From NCBI GenBank assembly GCA_965247055.1, contig CBDFGE010000004.1:248001-312000 (forward strand): a stretch of DNA of 64,000 nt, read 5' to 3'. The first letter of the stretch is position 1. Each line of letters starts with the position of its first letter. The stretch is from CBDFGE01 sp965247055 (GTDB lineage: Bacteria; Chloroflexota; Dehalococcoidia; Lucifugimonadales; JAGWBF01). Shown here piece by piece: positions 44,175 through 52,526 of this stretch. The position numbers were made by a program, and so were the translations under genes. Under the pieces are notes generated by a model. That model worked only from the letters and a program-made list of their open reading frames with translations, had not been told where the DNA came from and did no database searches.

Positions 44175-44204
44175 GGACCGGGTCCAGCGGCCGACGCGGG
44201 GGAG

Positions 44205-45203
44205 GTGATGTTGACGTTGACTACAGAAACTAACGTGCCAACGATTTGCCGGGGGAACCGTTTAGCCGAGACGGTTGTATACGTGGACGGGATCACCAGG
44301 ACGGGGAAGTCGATGATCGGCCCGATCCTGGCCAGCTTTCAAGGGGTGGAGATCGAGCAGGTCGAATGGGCCATCGAGTCCATCGGTGCGTTGTACAGGA
44401 TGGGCAAGATCAGCCACGACGGGGCAGTGGCGATGCTGAGGCTGGAAGTCGACATGCGCCTCTACAACAGCATCATCGGTCGAAACACGAACTTCAGGTT
44501 TTCCGACCACTCGAGCGTGTGGAGGAATCCGAACCGGCTGCGCTTCTTCAGGCGGCTGCTTGCGCGAGATGGGAACGCCGCATTGGAAGAGATCCGTCGA
44601 CGGAGGCCCATCTTTCAAAACCAGACCCATGATGAGCTGACGAACTTCCGGCTTCATTCAGAGTCGTTCGGAGACGGCCTGCGCATTGTGGAGATGATCC
44701 GTCACCCCGTTCCCCTGATAGATTCCTGGTTGCGCCGTGGCTGGGGTACCCGATTCGGGCAGGACCCGCTGGCCTCCACCCTTTGTATCTGCTACCAGGG
44801 TCAGGAACTGCCTTACTACGCCCTGGGATGGGAAGACACGTTCATCTCCACGTCGCCGGCGGGCCGGGTTGTCCGAATGATAAAGGGCATATGGGATCAG
44901 AACTGGAGCACCTATCGCTCCCTGAGCGACTCAGAGAGAGGGCAGGTGTTCATCGTACCCTTAGAGGATTTCGTGGAACGTCCGACGCCCTATTTAGAGC
45001 CCCTGGCCCAGTTCGTCGGAAGCAGTACCACAAGACACACCTCTAGCGCCCTAAAGCGCCAGAGGTGTCCCCGGGAATACAAGGTCGATCTACAGAAGCT
45101 GAGGGACAGCATCGACACTCAGGTGTCGGAAGAGGAACGGGCCCTTATCGACGGTCTTGTGGAGGAATACGAATCACTGGTAGGTAGGTCCCAACGGCGC
45201 TGA
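44205..45203 (+). CDS. Sulfotransferase-fold protein, candidate phosphoramidoyl transferase
   Basis: 332 residues; start among GTG 44205, ATG 44208 and TTG 44211 is unsure because GGGGGAGG lies directly before them. The phosphate loop is VDGITRTGKSMIG (residues 28-39), a full Walker A form of the sulfotransferase 5'-phosphosulfate loop. RHPVPLIDSWLRRGWG looks like the 3'-phosphate-binding Arg/Ser motif. Sulfotransferases recognise a 3'-phosphorylated nucleotide donor, and the Cj1415-like kinase makes just such a donor, 3'-phospho-cytidine diphosphoramidate. I infer that this enzyme may move the phosphoramidoyl group to the glycan. A true PAPS-using sulfotransferase cannot be ruled out. Confidence 0.7.
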   Translation: MMLTLTTETNVPTICRGNRLAETVVYVDGITRTGKSMIGPILASFQGVEIEQVEWAIESIGALYRMGKISHDGAVAMLRLEVDMRLYNSIIGRNTNFRFSDHSSVWRNPNRLRFFRRLLARDGNAALEEIRRRRPIFQNQTHDELTNFRLHSESFGDGLRIVEMIRHPVPLIDSWLRRGWGTRFGQDPLASTLCICYQGQELPYYALGWEDTFISTSPAGRVVRMIKGIWDQNWSTYRSLSDSERGQVFIVPLEDFVERPTPYLEPLAQFVGSSTTRHTSSALKRQRCPREYKVDLQKLRDSIDTQVSEEERALIDGLVEEYESLVGRSQRR

Positions 45204-45259
45204 ACTGCACGGCCCTGCCGGGCCGGTGTCGCCGAGGGGTTGAAACGAGAGAAACTGAT

Positions 45260-46288
45260 ATGAACATCGACCCGCAGTCGAGCTCAATCCCTTCGTGTGT
45301 CGTGATCGCCGAGGCCGGCGTAAATCATAACGGACGGGTCGACGTGGCCCGGCGTCTTGTGGACGTGGCCGTCGGGGCCGGGGCCGACGCGGTGAAGGTC
45401 CAGACGTTCCGCGCCGCGGCTCTGGTGACCAGGTCATTGGGCAGGGCCCCGTACCAGCATCGGAGTGGGACAAGCTCCCAGTACGAGATGCTGAAAGCTC
45501 TAGAGCTGTCCTACCGGGACCAGGAGTCTCTCAAGAGCTATTGCGACGAGCGCGGCATCGAGTTCATGTCGACGGCCTACGACGAGGAGGCCGTGGGGTT
45601 CCTCAAGGGGCTGGGAGTCCGGAGGATAAAGATCGCGTCCGCCGACATCGTCAACAAGCCCCTGCTGGAAGCGATAGCGGAAACCGGCCTGCCAGTCATC
45701 CAGTCCACCGGAATGGCTACATTGGGCGAGGTCGAGAGGGCGGTGAGCCTGCTGAGGCCCCGGGATACAGAGGATATCACTTTGCTGCATTGCGTTAGCA
45801 GCTATCCCTTGAGTGCGGACCAGGTCAACATGCGCTGGATGGAGACGCTGCGGCAGACCTTTCAGCTTCCAACAGGGTACTCCGACCACACCGCCGGCAT
45901 CGAGGTCCCCGTGATGGCCGTGAGCTTGGGGGCGGTGATGCTGGAGAAACATTTTACTCTCGACCGTGGCATGGAGGGACCGGACCATGCGGCTTCGCTG
46001 GAACCCGAGGAGTTCCGCCAGATGGTGCAGGCGATTCGAAACGTCGAAGCAGCCTTCGGGGAGCCGGGTTTCGGGCGGGCAGACCAGGAGCTGGAGAACA
46101 TAGTCCCCATGCGCCGAAGCCTCCATGCCGCCCGGCCCATCCGCGCGGGCCAGACGATTCGACGAGAGGACCTCGTAGTGCTGAGGCCCTACGTAGGTCT
46201 GGACCCATGGCTTATAGACGTGGTGGTGGGACGGCGGCCTCGGGTGGATATCGACGAAGAAGAGCCTATAACCTGGGATGTCATCTAG
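45260..46288 (+). CDS. neuB: Nonulosonic acid synthase (NeuB family)
   Basis: 342 residues. The barrel has VIAEAGVNHNGRVDVARRLVDVAV, VKVQTF, KALELSYRDQESLKSYCDERGIEFMSTAYDEEAV, VIQSTGMATLGEV and YSDHTAGIEVPVMAVSLGAVMLEKHFTLDRGMEGPDHAASLEP. The C-terminal SAF (antifreeze-like) domain is RRSLHAARPIRAGQTIRREDLVVLRP. It condenses PEP with a hexosamine derivative to a nonulosonic acid. NeuA is at 35088-35822. The hydrolysing 2-epimerase (NeuC/LegG) that should supply the substrate is not in the window. Confidence 0.93.
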   Translation: MNIDPQSSSIPSCVVIAEAGVNHNGRVDVARRLVDVAVGAGADAVKVQTFRAAALVTRSLGRAPYQHRSGTSSQYEMLKALELSYRDQESLKSYCDERGIEFMSTAYDEEAVGFLKGLGVRRIKIASADIVNKPLLEAIAETGLPVIQSTGMATLGEVERAVSLLRPRDTEDITLLHCVSSYPLSADQVNMRWMETLRQTFQLPTGYSDHTAGIEVPVMAVSLGAVMLEKHFTLDRGMEGPDHAASLEPEEFRQMVQAIRNVEAAFGEPGFGRADQELENIVPMRRSLHAARPIRAGQTIRREDLVVLRPYVGLDPWLIDVVVGRRPRVDIDEEEPITWDVI

Positions 46289-46937
46289 CCCGTCTAAGAG
46301 AATCATCCTCCTGGGGGGTGGGGGCCACTGCAAAGTCATCCTTGATGTACTGGAGGCAATGGGCGGCTACCACGTATATGGCATTAGCGATTTGCGGGAG
46401 CGACAGGGCTCGCCGGTACTATCGAAGTACAGGGTGAGCTTGCTGGATTCAGACCTGGAGTCACTGGCCCCCGACGTAGGCTATGCCTTCGTGTCCCACG
46501 GCGAGGACCTTCAACTACGTAGGCGGCTGTATGAGATGGCCAGGAGCGTCGGTTATAGCCTGCCGGTGCTTACGTCCCCCAGCGCCTACGTATCAGCGCA
46601 CGCGCAATTGGGCGATGGTACCTTCACCATGCATCGAGCTACCATTAACCCTGCCGCCATGGTCGGCTCCAACGTTATCATCAACACGGGTGCCATCGTC
46701 GAGCACGACTGTGTGGTCGGAGCCCACAGCCACATCGCTCCAGGGGCCGTTCTTTGTGGCTCGGTCCGGGTCGGCGAGATGACCCTCGTTGGAGCCAACT
46801 CGGTGATAATCCCCGGGCTGCGGGTGGGAGATAACGTCCTTATCGGGGCCGGCTCTGTCGTGGTCAGGGATGTCCCCGACAACGTGCTGGTGGCCGGCAA
46901 CCCTGCCAGGATAGTCCGCACGAGGAGCTGCGCGTAG
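46278..46937 (+). CDS. NeuD/PglD-type sugar N- or O-acyltransferase
   Basis: 219 residues, overlapping neuB by eleven bases. The N-terminal Rossmann-like part starts RIILLGGGGHCKVILDVLEAMGGYHVYGISD. The left-handed beta helix follows: GDGTFTMHRATINPAAMVGSNVIINTGAIVEHDCVVGAHSHIAPGAVL, with the catalytic His of VEHDC. It transfers an acetyl group from acetyl-CoA. The next two genes make GDP-perosamine, so the amino group of that sugar is one likely acceptor and the nonulosonate another. Confidence 0.88.
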   Translation: MSSSPSKRIILLGGGGHCKVILDVLEAMGGYHVYGISDLRERQGSPVLSKYRVSLLDSDLESLAPDVGYAFVSHGEDLQLRRRLYEMARSVGYSLPVLTSPSAYVSAHAQLGDGTFTMHRATINPAAMVGSNVIINTGAIVEHDCVVGAHSHIAPGAVLCGSVRVGEMTLVGANSVIIPGLRVGDNVLIGAGSVVVRDVPDNVLVAGNPARIVRTRSCA

Positions 46938-46946
46938 GATCGATCC

Positions 46947-48068
46947 ATGAGATTCATCCCGGTTTCGGAACCCAATCTATGTGGCAACGAGGAGGCATAC
47001 GTCCTTGACTGCCTGAGATCGACCTGGATCTCTTCCAGGGGCGAGTACATCGACAGGTTCGAACGGCTGTTCGCGGAATACGTGGGCGTGGAGAATGCGG
47101 TTACCGCCTCCAATGGCACCACCGCTCTGCATCTGATACTGCGGGCCCTCGGCATCGGCCCCGGTGACCAGGTCATCGTGCCCACGCTAACCTACGTTGC
47201 CACCGCCAACGCGGTGCGCTTCGAAGGCGGCGAGCCCGTATTCGTAGATTGCGATCCAGACGATTGGAATATGACTGTCGAGGACGTTCAAGGGGCCATC
47301 ACGTCGCGTACCAGGGCCGTGATGGCGGTCCATCTGTACGGGTCCGTAGTGGACATGGGGTCCCTGGGGGAGCTTTGCCGGAGTCATGGGATATCCCTTA
47401 TTGAGGATGCGGCGGAAGCACTGGGCACGGAGTACAGGGGGACCAAGGCGGGTGCCCTCGCGGATGTCGCCGCCTTTAGCTTTTTCGGGAACAAGACCAT
47501 CACCACGGGAGAGGGCGGCATGGTGACCACCGACGACGCCGAGCTCGCACGCCTCATCCGGAAGCTAAAGGACCAGGGCCAATCTCCGGAACGACGCTAC
47601 TGGCACGATACCCTGGGATACAACTACCGGATGACGAACATCCAGGCGGCCATTGGCCTGGCCCAGATGGAGAACGTCGATAAGTTCGTTTCGAAAAAGC
47701 GGGAGATCGCGGCTCTCTACCGGTGCCACCTGGCAGTTCCAGATATACAACACCCCATGGAGAGGCCGGGGACGCTGAACAGCTATTGGATGTATACGGT
47801 CCTGCTGAGGCAACCGCTGGGCGACCATAGGGACGAGTTCATGGAGATGCTCGAAGGGAAGGGTGTGGAGACGCGCCCTATCTTCCATCCGATGCATACC
47901 TTGCCCATCTACTGTGATAGCCGCAAAGGGCGTTTTCCCGTCTCCGAAGATGTATCCAGCCGTGGCATGAATCTGCCCAGCTCGACGAAGCTCACCGAGG
48001 AGGACGTGGAGTACGTGGCCGGTGTGGTCAAGGAAACGCTGGAGGAGCTGAAGCTCAAGCATGAGTAA
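46947..48068 (+). CDS. per: DegT/DnrJ/EryC1 aminotransferase, GDP-perosamine synthase type
   Basis: 373 residues. The start IPVSEPNLCGNEEAYVLDCLRSTWISSRGEYIDRFE, FSFFGNKTITTGEGGMVTT with the PLP Lys, RYWHDTLGYNYRMTNIQAAIGLAQ and MHTLPIY closely resemble GDP-perosamine synthase (Per/RfbE). That enzyme aminates GDP-4-keto-6-deoxymannose. Its partner, GDP-mannose 4,6-dehydratase, is the next gene with an eight-base overlap, so the pair should make GDP-perosamine. A LegC-type role in legionaminate synthesis is less likely by sequence. Confidence 0.88.
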   Translation: MRFIPVSEPNLCGNEEAYVLDCLRSTWISSRGEYIDRFERLFAEYVGVENAVTASNGTTALHLILRALGIGPGDQVIVPTLTYVATANAVRFEGGEPVFVDCDPDDWNMTVEDVQGAITSRTRAVMAVHLYGSVVDMGSLGELCRSHGISLIEDAAEALGTEYRGTKAGALADVAAFSFFGNKTITTGEGGMVTTDDAELARLIRKLKDQGQSPERRYWHDTLGYNYRMTNIQAAIGLAQMENVDKFVSKKREIAALYRCHLAVPDIQHPMERPGTLNSYWMYTVLLRQPLGDHRDEFMEMLEGKGVETRPIFHPMHTLPIYCDSRKGRFPVSEDVSSRGMNLPSSTKLTEEDVEYVAGVVKETLEELKLKHE

Positions 48069-49143
48069 ACGAGCGCTGATTACCGGCATTACGGGTCAGG
48101 ACGGGTCTTATCTGGCGGAGTTCCTGCTCGAGCAGGGATACGAAGTACACGGCCTCCGGCGCCGGGCCAGCTCCCCCAACACGGGCCGTATAGAGCACCT
48201 CCTTCAAGACCCGCGCAGCCGGGATGGGGGGATATACGTGCACTACGGCGACGTCACCGACTCGTCGAACGTGATCCGTCTGATACAGGAGATTCAGCCT
48301 GACGAAGTGTATAATCTGGCCGCCCAGAGCCATGTCAAGGTGTCCTTCGACACTCCCGAATATACGGCCAATGTCGATGCCCTTGGAGTTCTGAGGCTGC
48401 TGGAGGCGGTCCGCATTCTAGCTATGCAGGACCGGATCCGGATTTACCAGGCGTCCACGAGCGAGATATTCGGCAACGCGACAGAGGTCCCTCAAAGAGA
48501 GACCACCCCCTTCCGGCCTGCCAGTCCCTACGGAGTCGCCAAGCTGTACGCCTACTGGATTGGCGTGAACTATCGAGAATCGTACGGCATGTTCTGCTCG
48601 AACGGTATCATGTTTAACCACGAGTCACCGCGGCGTGATCCCACCTTCGTCACTCGCAAGATTACCATGGCCATCGGCCGCATGCTGCAAGGTGAGCAGG
48701 ACAAACTATACTTGGGAAACTTGAACGCCCAGCGGGACTGGGGGTATGCTCCCGACTACGTGGAAGCGATGTGGCTCATGCTGCAGCAAAGCGAGCCTGG
48801 TGACTACGTTGTCGCCAGCGGCGAGGCCCACTCGGTCCGGGAGTTCGTCACCGAGGCATTCGCGGCGGCAGGTACCGAGATTAGCTGGAAGGGAGAGGGG
48901 CTGGAGGAAGTCGGTGTTGACGCTGCGACAGGAAGGGAGTTGGTTGGCATCGACCCATGGTACTTCCGCCCGACGGACATAGATATCCTGGTAGGCGACT
49001 ACTCTAAGGCTCGGGAGGCGCTAAATTGGGAACCCAGGGTCAGGTTCCACGAGCTGGTTAGAAATATGATAGAGGCGGATATCGCGGCTCTGAAGGCCGA
49101 GCCCAAGAAGACTCGAAGCCCGCAGCGGTTGGGCAGGAGGTAG
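48061..49143 (+). CDS. gmd: GDP-mannose 4,6-dehydratase
   Basis: 360 residues. ALITGITGQDGSYLAEFLLEQGYEVHGLRRRASSPNTGRIEHL is the standard GMD start with its NADP site and Arg-rich loop. YNLAAQSHVKVSFDTPEYTANVDALG, the YGVAKLYAYW active site, NGIMFNHESPRRDPTFVTRKIT and LGNLNAQRDWGYAPDYVEAMW are diagnostic. It forms GDP-4-keto-6-deoxy-D-mannose. Overlap with the perosamine synthase gene shows that the two work together. Confidence 0.95.
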   Translation: MSKRALITGITGQDGSYLAEFLLEQGYEVHGLRRRASSPNTGRIEHLLQDPRSRDGGIYVHYGDVTDSSNVIRLIQEIQPDEVYNLAAQSHVKVSFDTPEYTANVDALGVLRLLEAVRILAMQDRIRIYQASTSEIFGNATEVPQRETTPFRPASPYGVAKLYAYWIGVNYRESYGMFCSNGIMFNHESPRRDPTFVTRKITMAIGRMLQGEQDKLYLGNLNAQRDWGYAPDYVEAMWLMLQQSEPGDYVVASGEAHSVREFVTEAFAAAGTEISWKGEGLEEVGVDAATGRELVGIDPWYFRPTDIDILVGDYSKAREALNWEPRVRFHELVRNMIEADIAALKAEPKKTRSPQRLGRR

Positions 49144-49149
49144 AAGGCT

Positions 49150-49998
49150 GTGGCGGTGGAGGTCTTCGTTTCAACCCTCAACTTTGGCACCGGGCCAATG
49201 TCCGAGGTCATGGGCCAGCTGGGCCGGCTGGCCTACGAGTCCGTCGAGATATCCTCTGGCCACCGCAGCGAGGACGAGTCCCTGAGTCCGGTCCTGAGCT
49301 ATGCCAGGGCGCGGAAAGCCTCGGTAATCCTGCACAATTACGCGCCGCCAGAGCCGGGCAATCTGCTGATCAACCTCTCGGACCCGGACTCCGACACAAG
49401 GGATCAGGTGGTGCGGTTCCTCAAGTCCCGGATAGAATTCACGAGAGAGCTGGGGTCAGACTACTATTCGTTTCACGCAGGCTACCGTGTGCCCTACCGC
49501 TTCGGCATCCGGGATTACGATGCGTCCCAGGTGTTGGGCCGAGAGCTAGCCCTGGAGATTTTCGGGGAAGCCCTGAAACCCGTCCTCGCCCACGCGGAGC
49601 TCCACGGGGTGCACATCGGCGTGGAGAACCACGTGGTGGAGCGGGGCAATCAAGGCAATCTCATCCTGTATGACCAAGGGGATTTCGAGGTCCTCTTTCA
49701 GGGGTTCGATTCGGAGTTCTTGCATCTGCATCTGGACATCGGCCACCTCAAGGTGACCTGTGAGTCGCTGCATTTGGACCCCAGGGCGTTCCTGACGCAG
49801 TTCAGGGACAAGATCATGACTGTACACCTCCATGACAACGACGGAAAGGTGGACCAGCACCAGCCCTTTGGCAAAGACGCCTGGTTCCTGGAGCACCTAG
49901 GTAACCTGACGCGGCTGAGATACGCCTGCCTGGAGACCGACACTTCTGGAAATGGGGAGCTAATCGACAGAATGGGAAGGCTGCTGAAAGCTCTGTGA
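49150..49998 (+). CDS. Sugar phosphate isomerase/epimerase-type TIM barrel
   Basis: 282 residues, GTG start six bases after gmd. The xylose-isomerase-like barrel signs are ELGSDYYSFHAGY, HGVHIGVENHVVERG, LHLHLDIGHLKVT and IMTVHLHDNDGKVDQHQPFG, which carry the Glu, Asp and His metal ligands. YACLETDTSG ends the barrel. Enzymes of this kind isomerise or epimerise sugars and inositols; the substrate here may be an intermediate of one of the rare sugars in this locus. Confidence 0.82.
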   Translation: MAVEVFVSTLNFGTGPMSEVMGQLGRLAYESVEISSGHRSEDESLSPVLSYARARKASVILHNYAPPEPGNLLINLSDPDSDTRDQVVRFLKSRIEFTRELGSDYYSFHAGYRVPYRFGIRDYDASQVLGRELALEIFGEALKPVLAHAELHGVHIGVENHVVERGNQGNLILYDQGDFEVLFQGFDSEFLHLHLDIGHLKVTCESLHLDPRAFLTQFRDKIMTVHLHDNDGKVDQHQPFGKDAWFLEHLGNLTRLRYACLETDTSGNGELIDRMGRLLKAL

Positions 49999-50017
49999 TA
50001 ACCGGCACTGGTCGCTT

Positions 50018-50821
50018 ATGAGGACCGTGGCAGATCTGATGGACCTGACGGGACGAGGTGCGCTGGTGTCTGGTGGCGCGGGGCACATCGGTCGGGAGGC
50101 CTGCGAAACGCTTCTGGAACTTGGGGCCGACGTAGCCGTGGTGGACGTAGATTCCAGTGCATGCAGGGAAACCGTCCAGGTGCTGTCCCGCAGAGGGAAG
50201 CCCCGCGTCCTGTCCGTGCCCTGCGACTTGGCCGATGAATCGGCCACCCGAGCCGCGGTGAGGGAAGGCATCGCCCTTCTGGGACGCCTGGATATTCTGA
50301 TTCATTGTGCTGGCTATCTGGGCTCCAGCCAGATGCCGGGATGGGCGGTCCCCTTTCAGGAGCAGACCGTTTCCGCCTGGGATGCCGCGATGCGGGTCAA
50401 TCTCACGTCTGGGTTCGTGATGGTGCAGGAGGCGAGGGAGGCATTGGACGCGTCGGCACAGGGGTCGGTGATCCTGTTCTCCTCGATCTACGGCTTGACC
50501 GGCCCGGACATGCGCCTGTACGAAGGAACAGAGATGGCCAACCCAGCCGGCTATGCCGCATCGAAGGGGGGCCTTTTACAGCTGACCCGGTACCTGGCCA
50601 CACTGCTGGCGCCAAAGGTGCGGGTGAACGCGATCACCCCCGGAGGGTTGTGGCGCGGCCAGCCCGAGGCGTTTCGGGCGCGCTACGAGCGCCGTACCCC
50701 TCTGGGCCGGATGGCCACGGAAGAAGACCTCAAGGGCGCGGTGGCCTATCTTGCCAGCGACCTCTCGTCATACGTCACCGGGCATAGCCTGGTGGTGGAC
50801 GGTGGCTGGACGGCGTGGTAA
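50018..50821 (+). CDS. Short-chain dehydrogenase/reductase
   Basis: 267 residues. The cofactor site is ALVSGGAGHIGREACETLLELGADVAVVDVD, the catalytic Ser lies in LFSSIYGLTGPD, and Tyr/Lys in YAASKGGLLQLTRYLA. The end, YLASDLSSYVTGHSLVVDGGWTAW, is classic. Its likely substrate is a keto sugar or amino sugar in the pathway. It stands 19 bases after the isomerase gene and 78 before the HisF homolog. Confidence 0.9.
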   Translation: MRTVADLMDLTGRGALVSGGAGHIGREACETLLELGADVAVVDVDSSACRETVQVLSRRGKPRVLSVPCDLADESATRAAVREGIALLGRLDILIHCAGYLGSSQMPGWAVPFQEQTVSAWDAAMRVNLTSGFVMVQEAREALDASAQGSVILFSSIYGLTGPDMRLYEGTEMANPAGYAASKGGLLQLTRYLATLLAPKVRVNAITPGGLWRGQPEAFRARYERRTPLGRMATEEDLKGAVAYLASDLSSYVTGHSLVVDGGWTAW

Positions 50822-50899
50822 CCGGCCAATATCACGAGCCCATGCTCGGACTGTCCAGGGCAGCAAGCCAGACACAAGGGGAGGTAGGCAGGGACTGAG

Positions 50900-51838
50900 A
50901 TGAGCGTACGGATCATTCCACGTCTCGATATTAAAGGGCCCAACGTCGTGAAGGGCCTGAGCTTCGACGGGTACAGGGCCCTTGGGACCGCCGAGCACTT
51001 CGCCCGGGCCTATTACGAGGACGGGGCCGACGAGCTCATTTATTACGACGCGGTCGCCAGCCTCTATCGGCGTAACAGCCTGGCGGAGATAGTTCAGCGT
51101 ACCGCCAAGGAGATCTTCATTCCACTGACGGTGGCCGGAGGGCTGAGGACCGTTGACGACATAAGGGCAATTTTGAGATCGGGGGCCGACAAGGTCGCAA
51201 TCAATACGGGTGCCATCGCCAATCCCGAACTCATACGGACGGCCTCGAAGATGTTCGGGTCCCAGTGCATCGTCGTCTCCATCGAGGCTAAAAGGCTCTA
51301 CGACGGCCGTTATGAAGCATGGGTAGATTACGGCAGACAGCCCACGGGCGTTGACGCCATCGAATGGGCCCAGCGTGCCGTGGAGCTGGGGGCAGGAGAG
51401 GTGCTGGTCACCTCGGTGGACCGTGAGGGCATGGGCTCGGGGTACGAGATCGAGCTAACCTCAAGGATTGCGAAGCTGGTGCCCGTGCCGATCATTGCCT
51501 GCGGGGGAGCGGGGCGGTTAGAGCACATCGTGGAGGTGATCCAGAAGGGTTCACCCGACGCGGTTTCCGCGGCATCGGTCTTCCACTACCATTACATCGA
51601 GCCCATTAATACCCTCTACGTATCGTCCGACGAGGCGGCTCTCAGGATGGGCAAACATGTAGACGAAGGGAATGTTGACTATCTGAAGACGAGGACCGTG
51701 GGTGACCTTCCGTGGACGTTGATCAGTCCGGGGTCGATACCGGAAGTGAAGCGGCTGATGGTGGAACACGGCATACCCTGCCGCTCCTCCTGGTCGCACC
51801 TCGACGAGCAACCGGTCCCCCAGGGAGCCGAGGGATGA
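50900..51838 (+). CDS. hisF: HisF homolog of the sugar-amidination type
   Basis: 312 residues, about 55 longer than housekeeping HisF because of a C-terminal extension (from about 250). IIPRLDIKGPNVVKG keeps the first catalytic Asp. The second is changed: the usual AIDAKR strand reads SIEAKR. FIPLTVAGGLRTVDDIRAILRSGADKVAINT and LVTSVDREGMGSGYEIEL are typical. There are no other his genes nearby. With HisH and a WbpG-like enzyme directly after it, it fits HisF2 of Pseudomonas O-antigen loci, which channels ammonia to an amidotransferase and does not make histidine. Confidence 0.87.
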   Translation: MSVRIIPRLDIKGPNVVKGLSFDGYRALGTAEHFARAYYEDGADELIYYDAVASLYRRNSLAEIVQRTAKEIFIPLTVAGGLRTVDDIRAILRSGADKVAINTGAIANPELIRTASKMFGSQCIVVSIEAKRLYDGRYEAWVDYGRQPTGVDAIEWAQRAVELGAGEVLVTSVDREGMGSGYEIELTSRIAKLVPVPIIACGGAGRLEHIVEVIQKGSPDAVSAASVFHYHYIEPINTLYVSSDEAALRMGKHVDEGNVDYLKTRTVGDLPWTLISPGSIPEVKRLMVEHGIPCRSSWSHLDEQPVPQGAEG

Positions 51839-52497
51839 GCTCTGTAGTTATCGTCGACTACGGATTGGGCAACCTGTTCAGTGTCCAGAGAGCGCTGAAC
51901 AAGATAGGCGTCTCAGACAGCGTCATATCCAGCGAGAAGGCGGCCATCGAGAACGCCGCCCGCCTGATATTGCCTGGGGTGGGAGCCTTCGGAGATGGTA
52001 TGGACAACCTGCGGAAACGCGATCTGGTCTCATCCATCAGAAGCTACGCCGAGTCGGGGCGTCCGCTCCTGGGCGTGTGCCTCGGGATGCAGCTGATAAT
52101 GTCAGAGTCTGAGGAGTTCGGGGTCCACGAGGGACTGGATCTTGTGCCCGGCAGGGTTGTCCGGCTTCAAGCCCATGAAGAGGAACGTGCCAAGATACCC
52201 CAGATCGGCTGGAACTCCCTGCACGCGCCCGATGAGAAGAGCAGCCACCGGGGCCCCTGGAATAAGACCGTCCTGAGTGGGGTCGAAGAGGGCGCCTTTA
52301 TGTACTTCCTCCATTCTTACATGGTGGTTCCCCATGATTCGAAGGCGTGTCTGGCCACCACCCAATATGGTGGCAACCGTTTTTGCTCGGTCCTCCGGCA
52401 GGGTAAGCAGGGTAATATGACGGGCGTCCAGTTCCACCCGGAGCGGAGCGGCCCCGTGGGGCTACGCATCTACAGGAATTTCGTCCTCGGCACATGA
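51835..52497 (+). CDS. hisH: HisH glutamine amidotransferase partner
   Basis: 220 residues from ATG 51835, overlapping hisF by four bases (ATGA). VVIVDYGLGNLFSVQRAL starts it; the class I triad is Cys in LLGVCLGMQLIMS, and His and Glu in GVQFHPERSG. It should free ammonia from glutamine and pass it through the HisF barrel to the sugar amidotransferase encoded 29 bases downstream. Confidence 0.93.
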   Translation: MSSVVIVDYGLGNLFSVQRALNKIGVSDSVISSEKAAIENAARLILPGVGAFGDGMDNLRKRDLVSSIRSYAESGRPLLGVCLGMQLIMSESEEFGVHEGLDLVPGRVVRLQAHEEERAKIPQIGWNSLHAPDEKSSHRGPWNKTVLSGVEEGAFMYFLHSYMVVPHDSKACLATTQYGGNRFCSVLRQGKQGNMTGVQFHPERSGPVGLRIYRNFVLGT

Positions 52498-52526
52498 GCG
52501 CTCTCGAATAGGCAGGAAGGGCCACG

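Noticed and set aside
46947..49143. Reading the aminotransferase and dehydratase as LegC/LegB of legionaminic acid synthesis
   Set aside because: Motifs match GDP-perosamine synthase and GDP-mannose 4,6-dehydratase much better, and no LegG-type epimerase is present.
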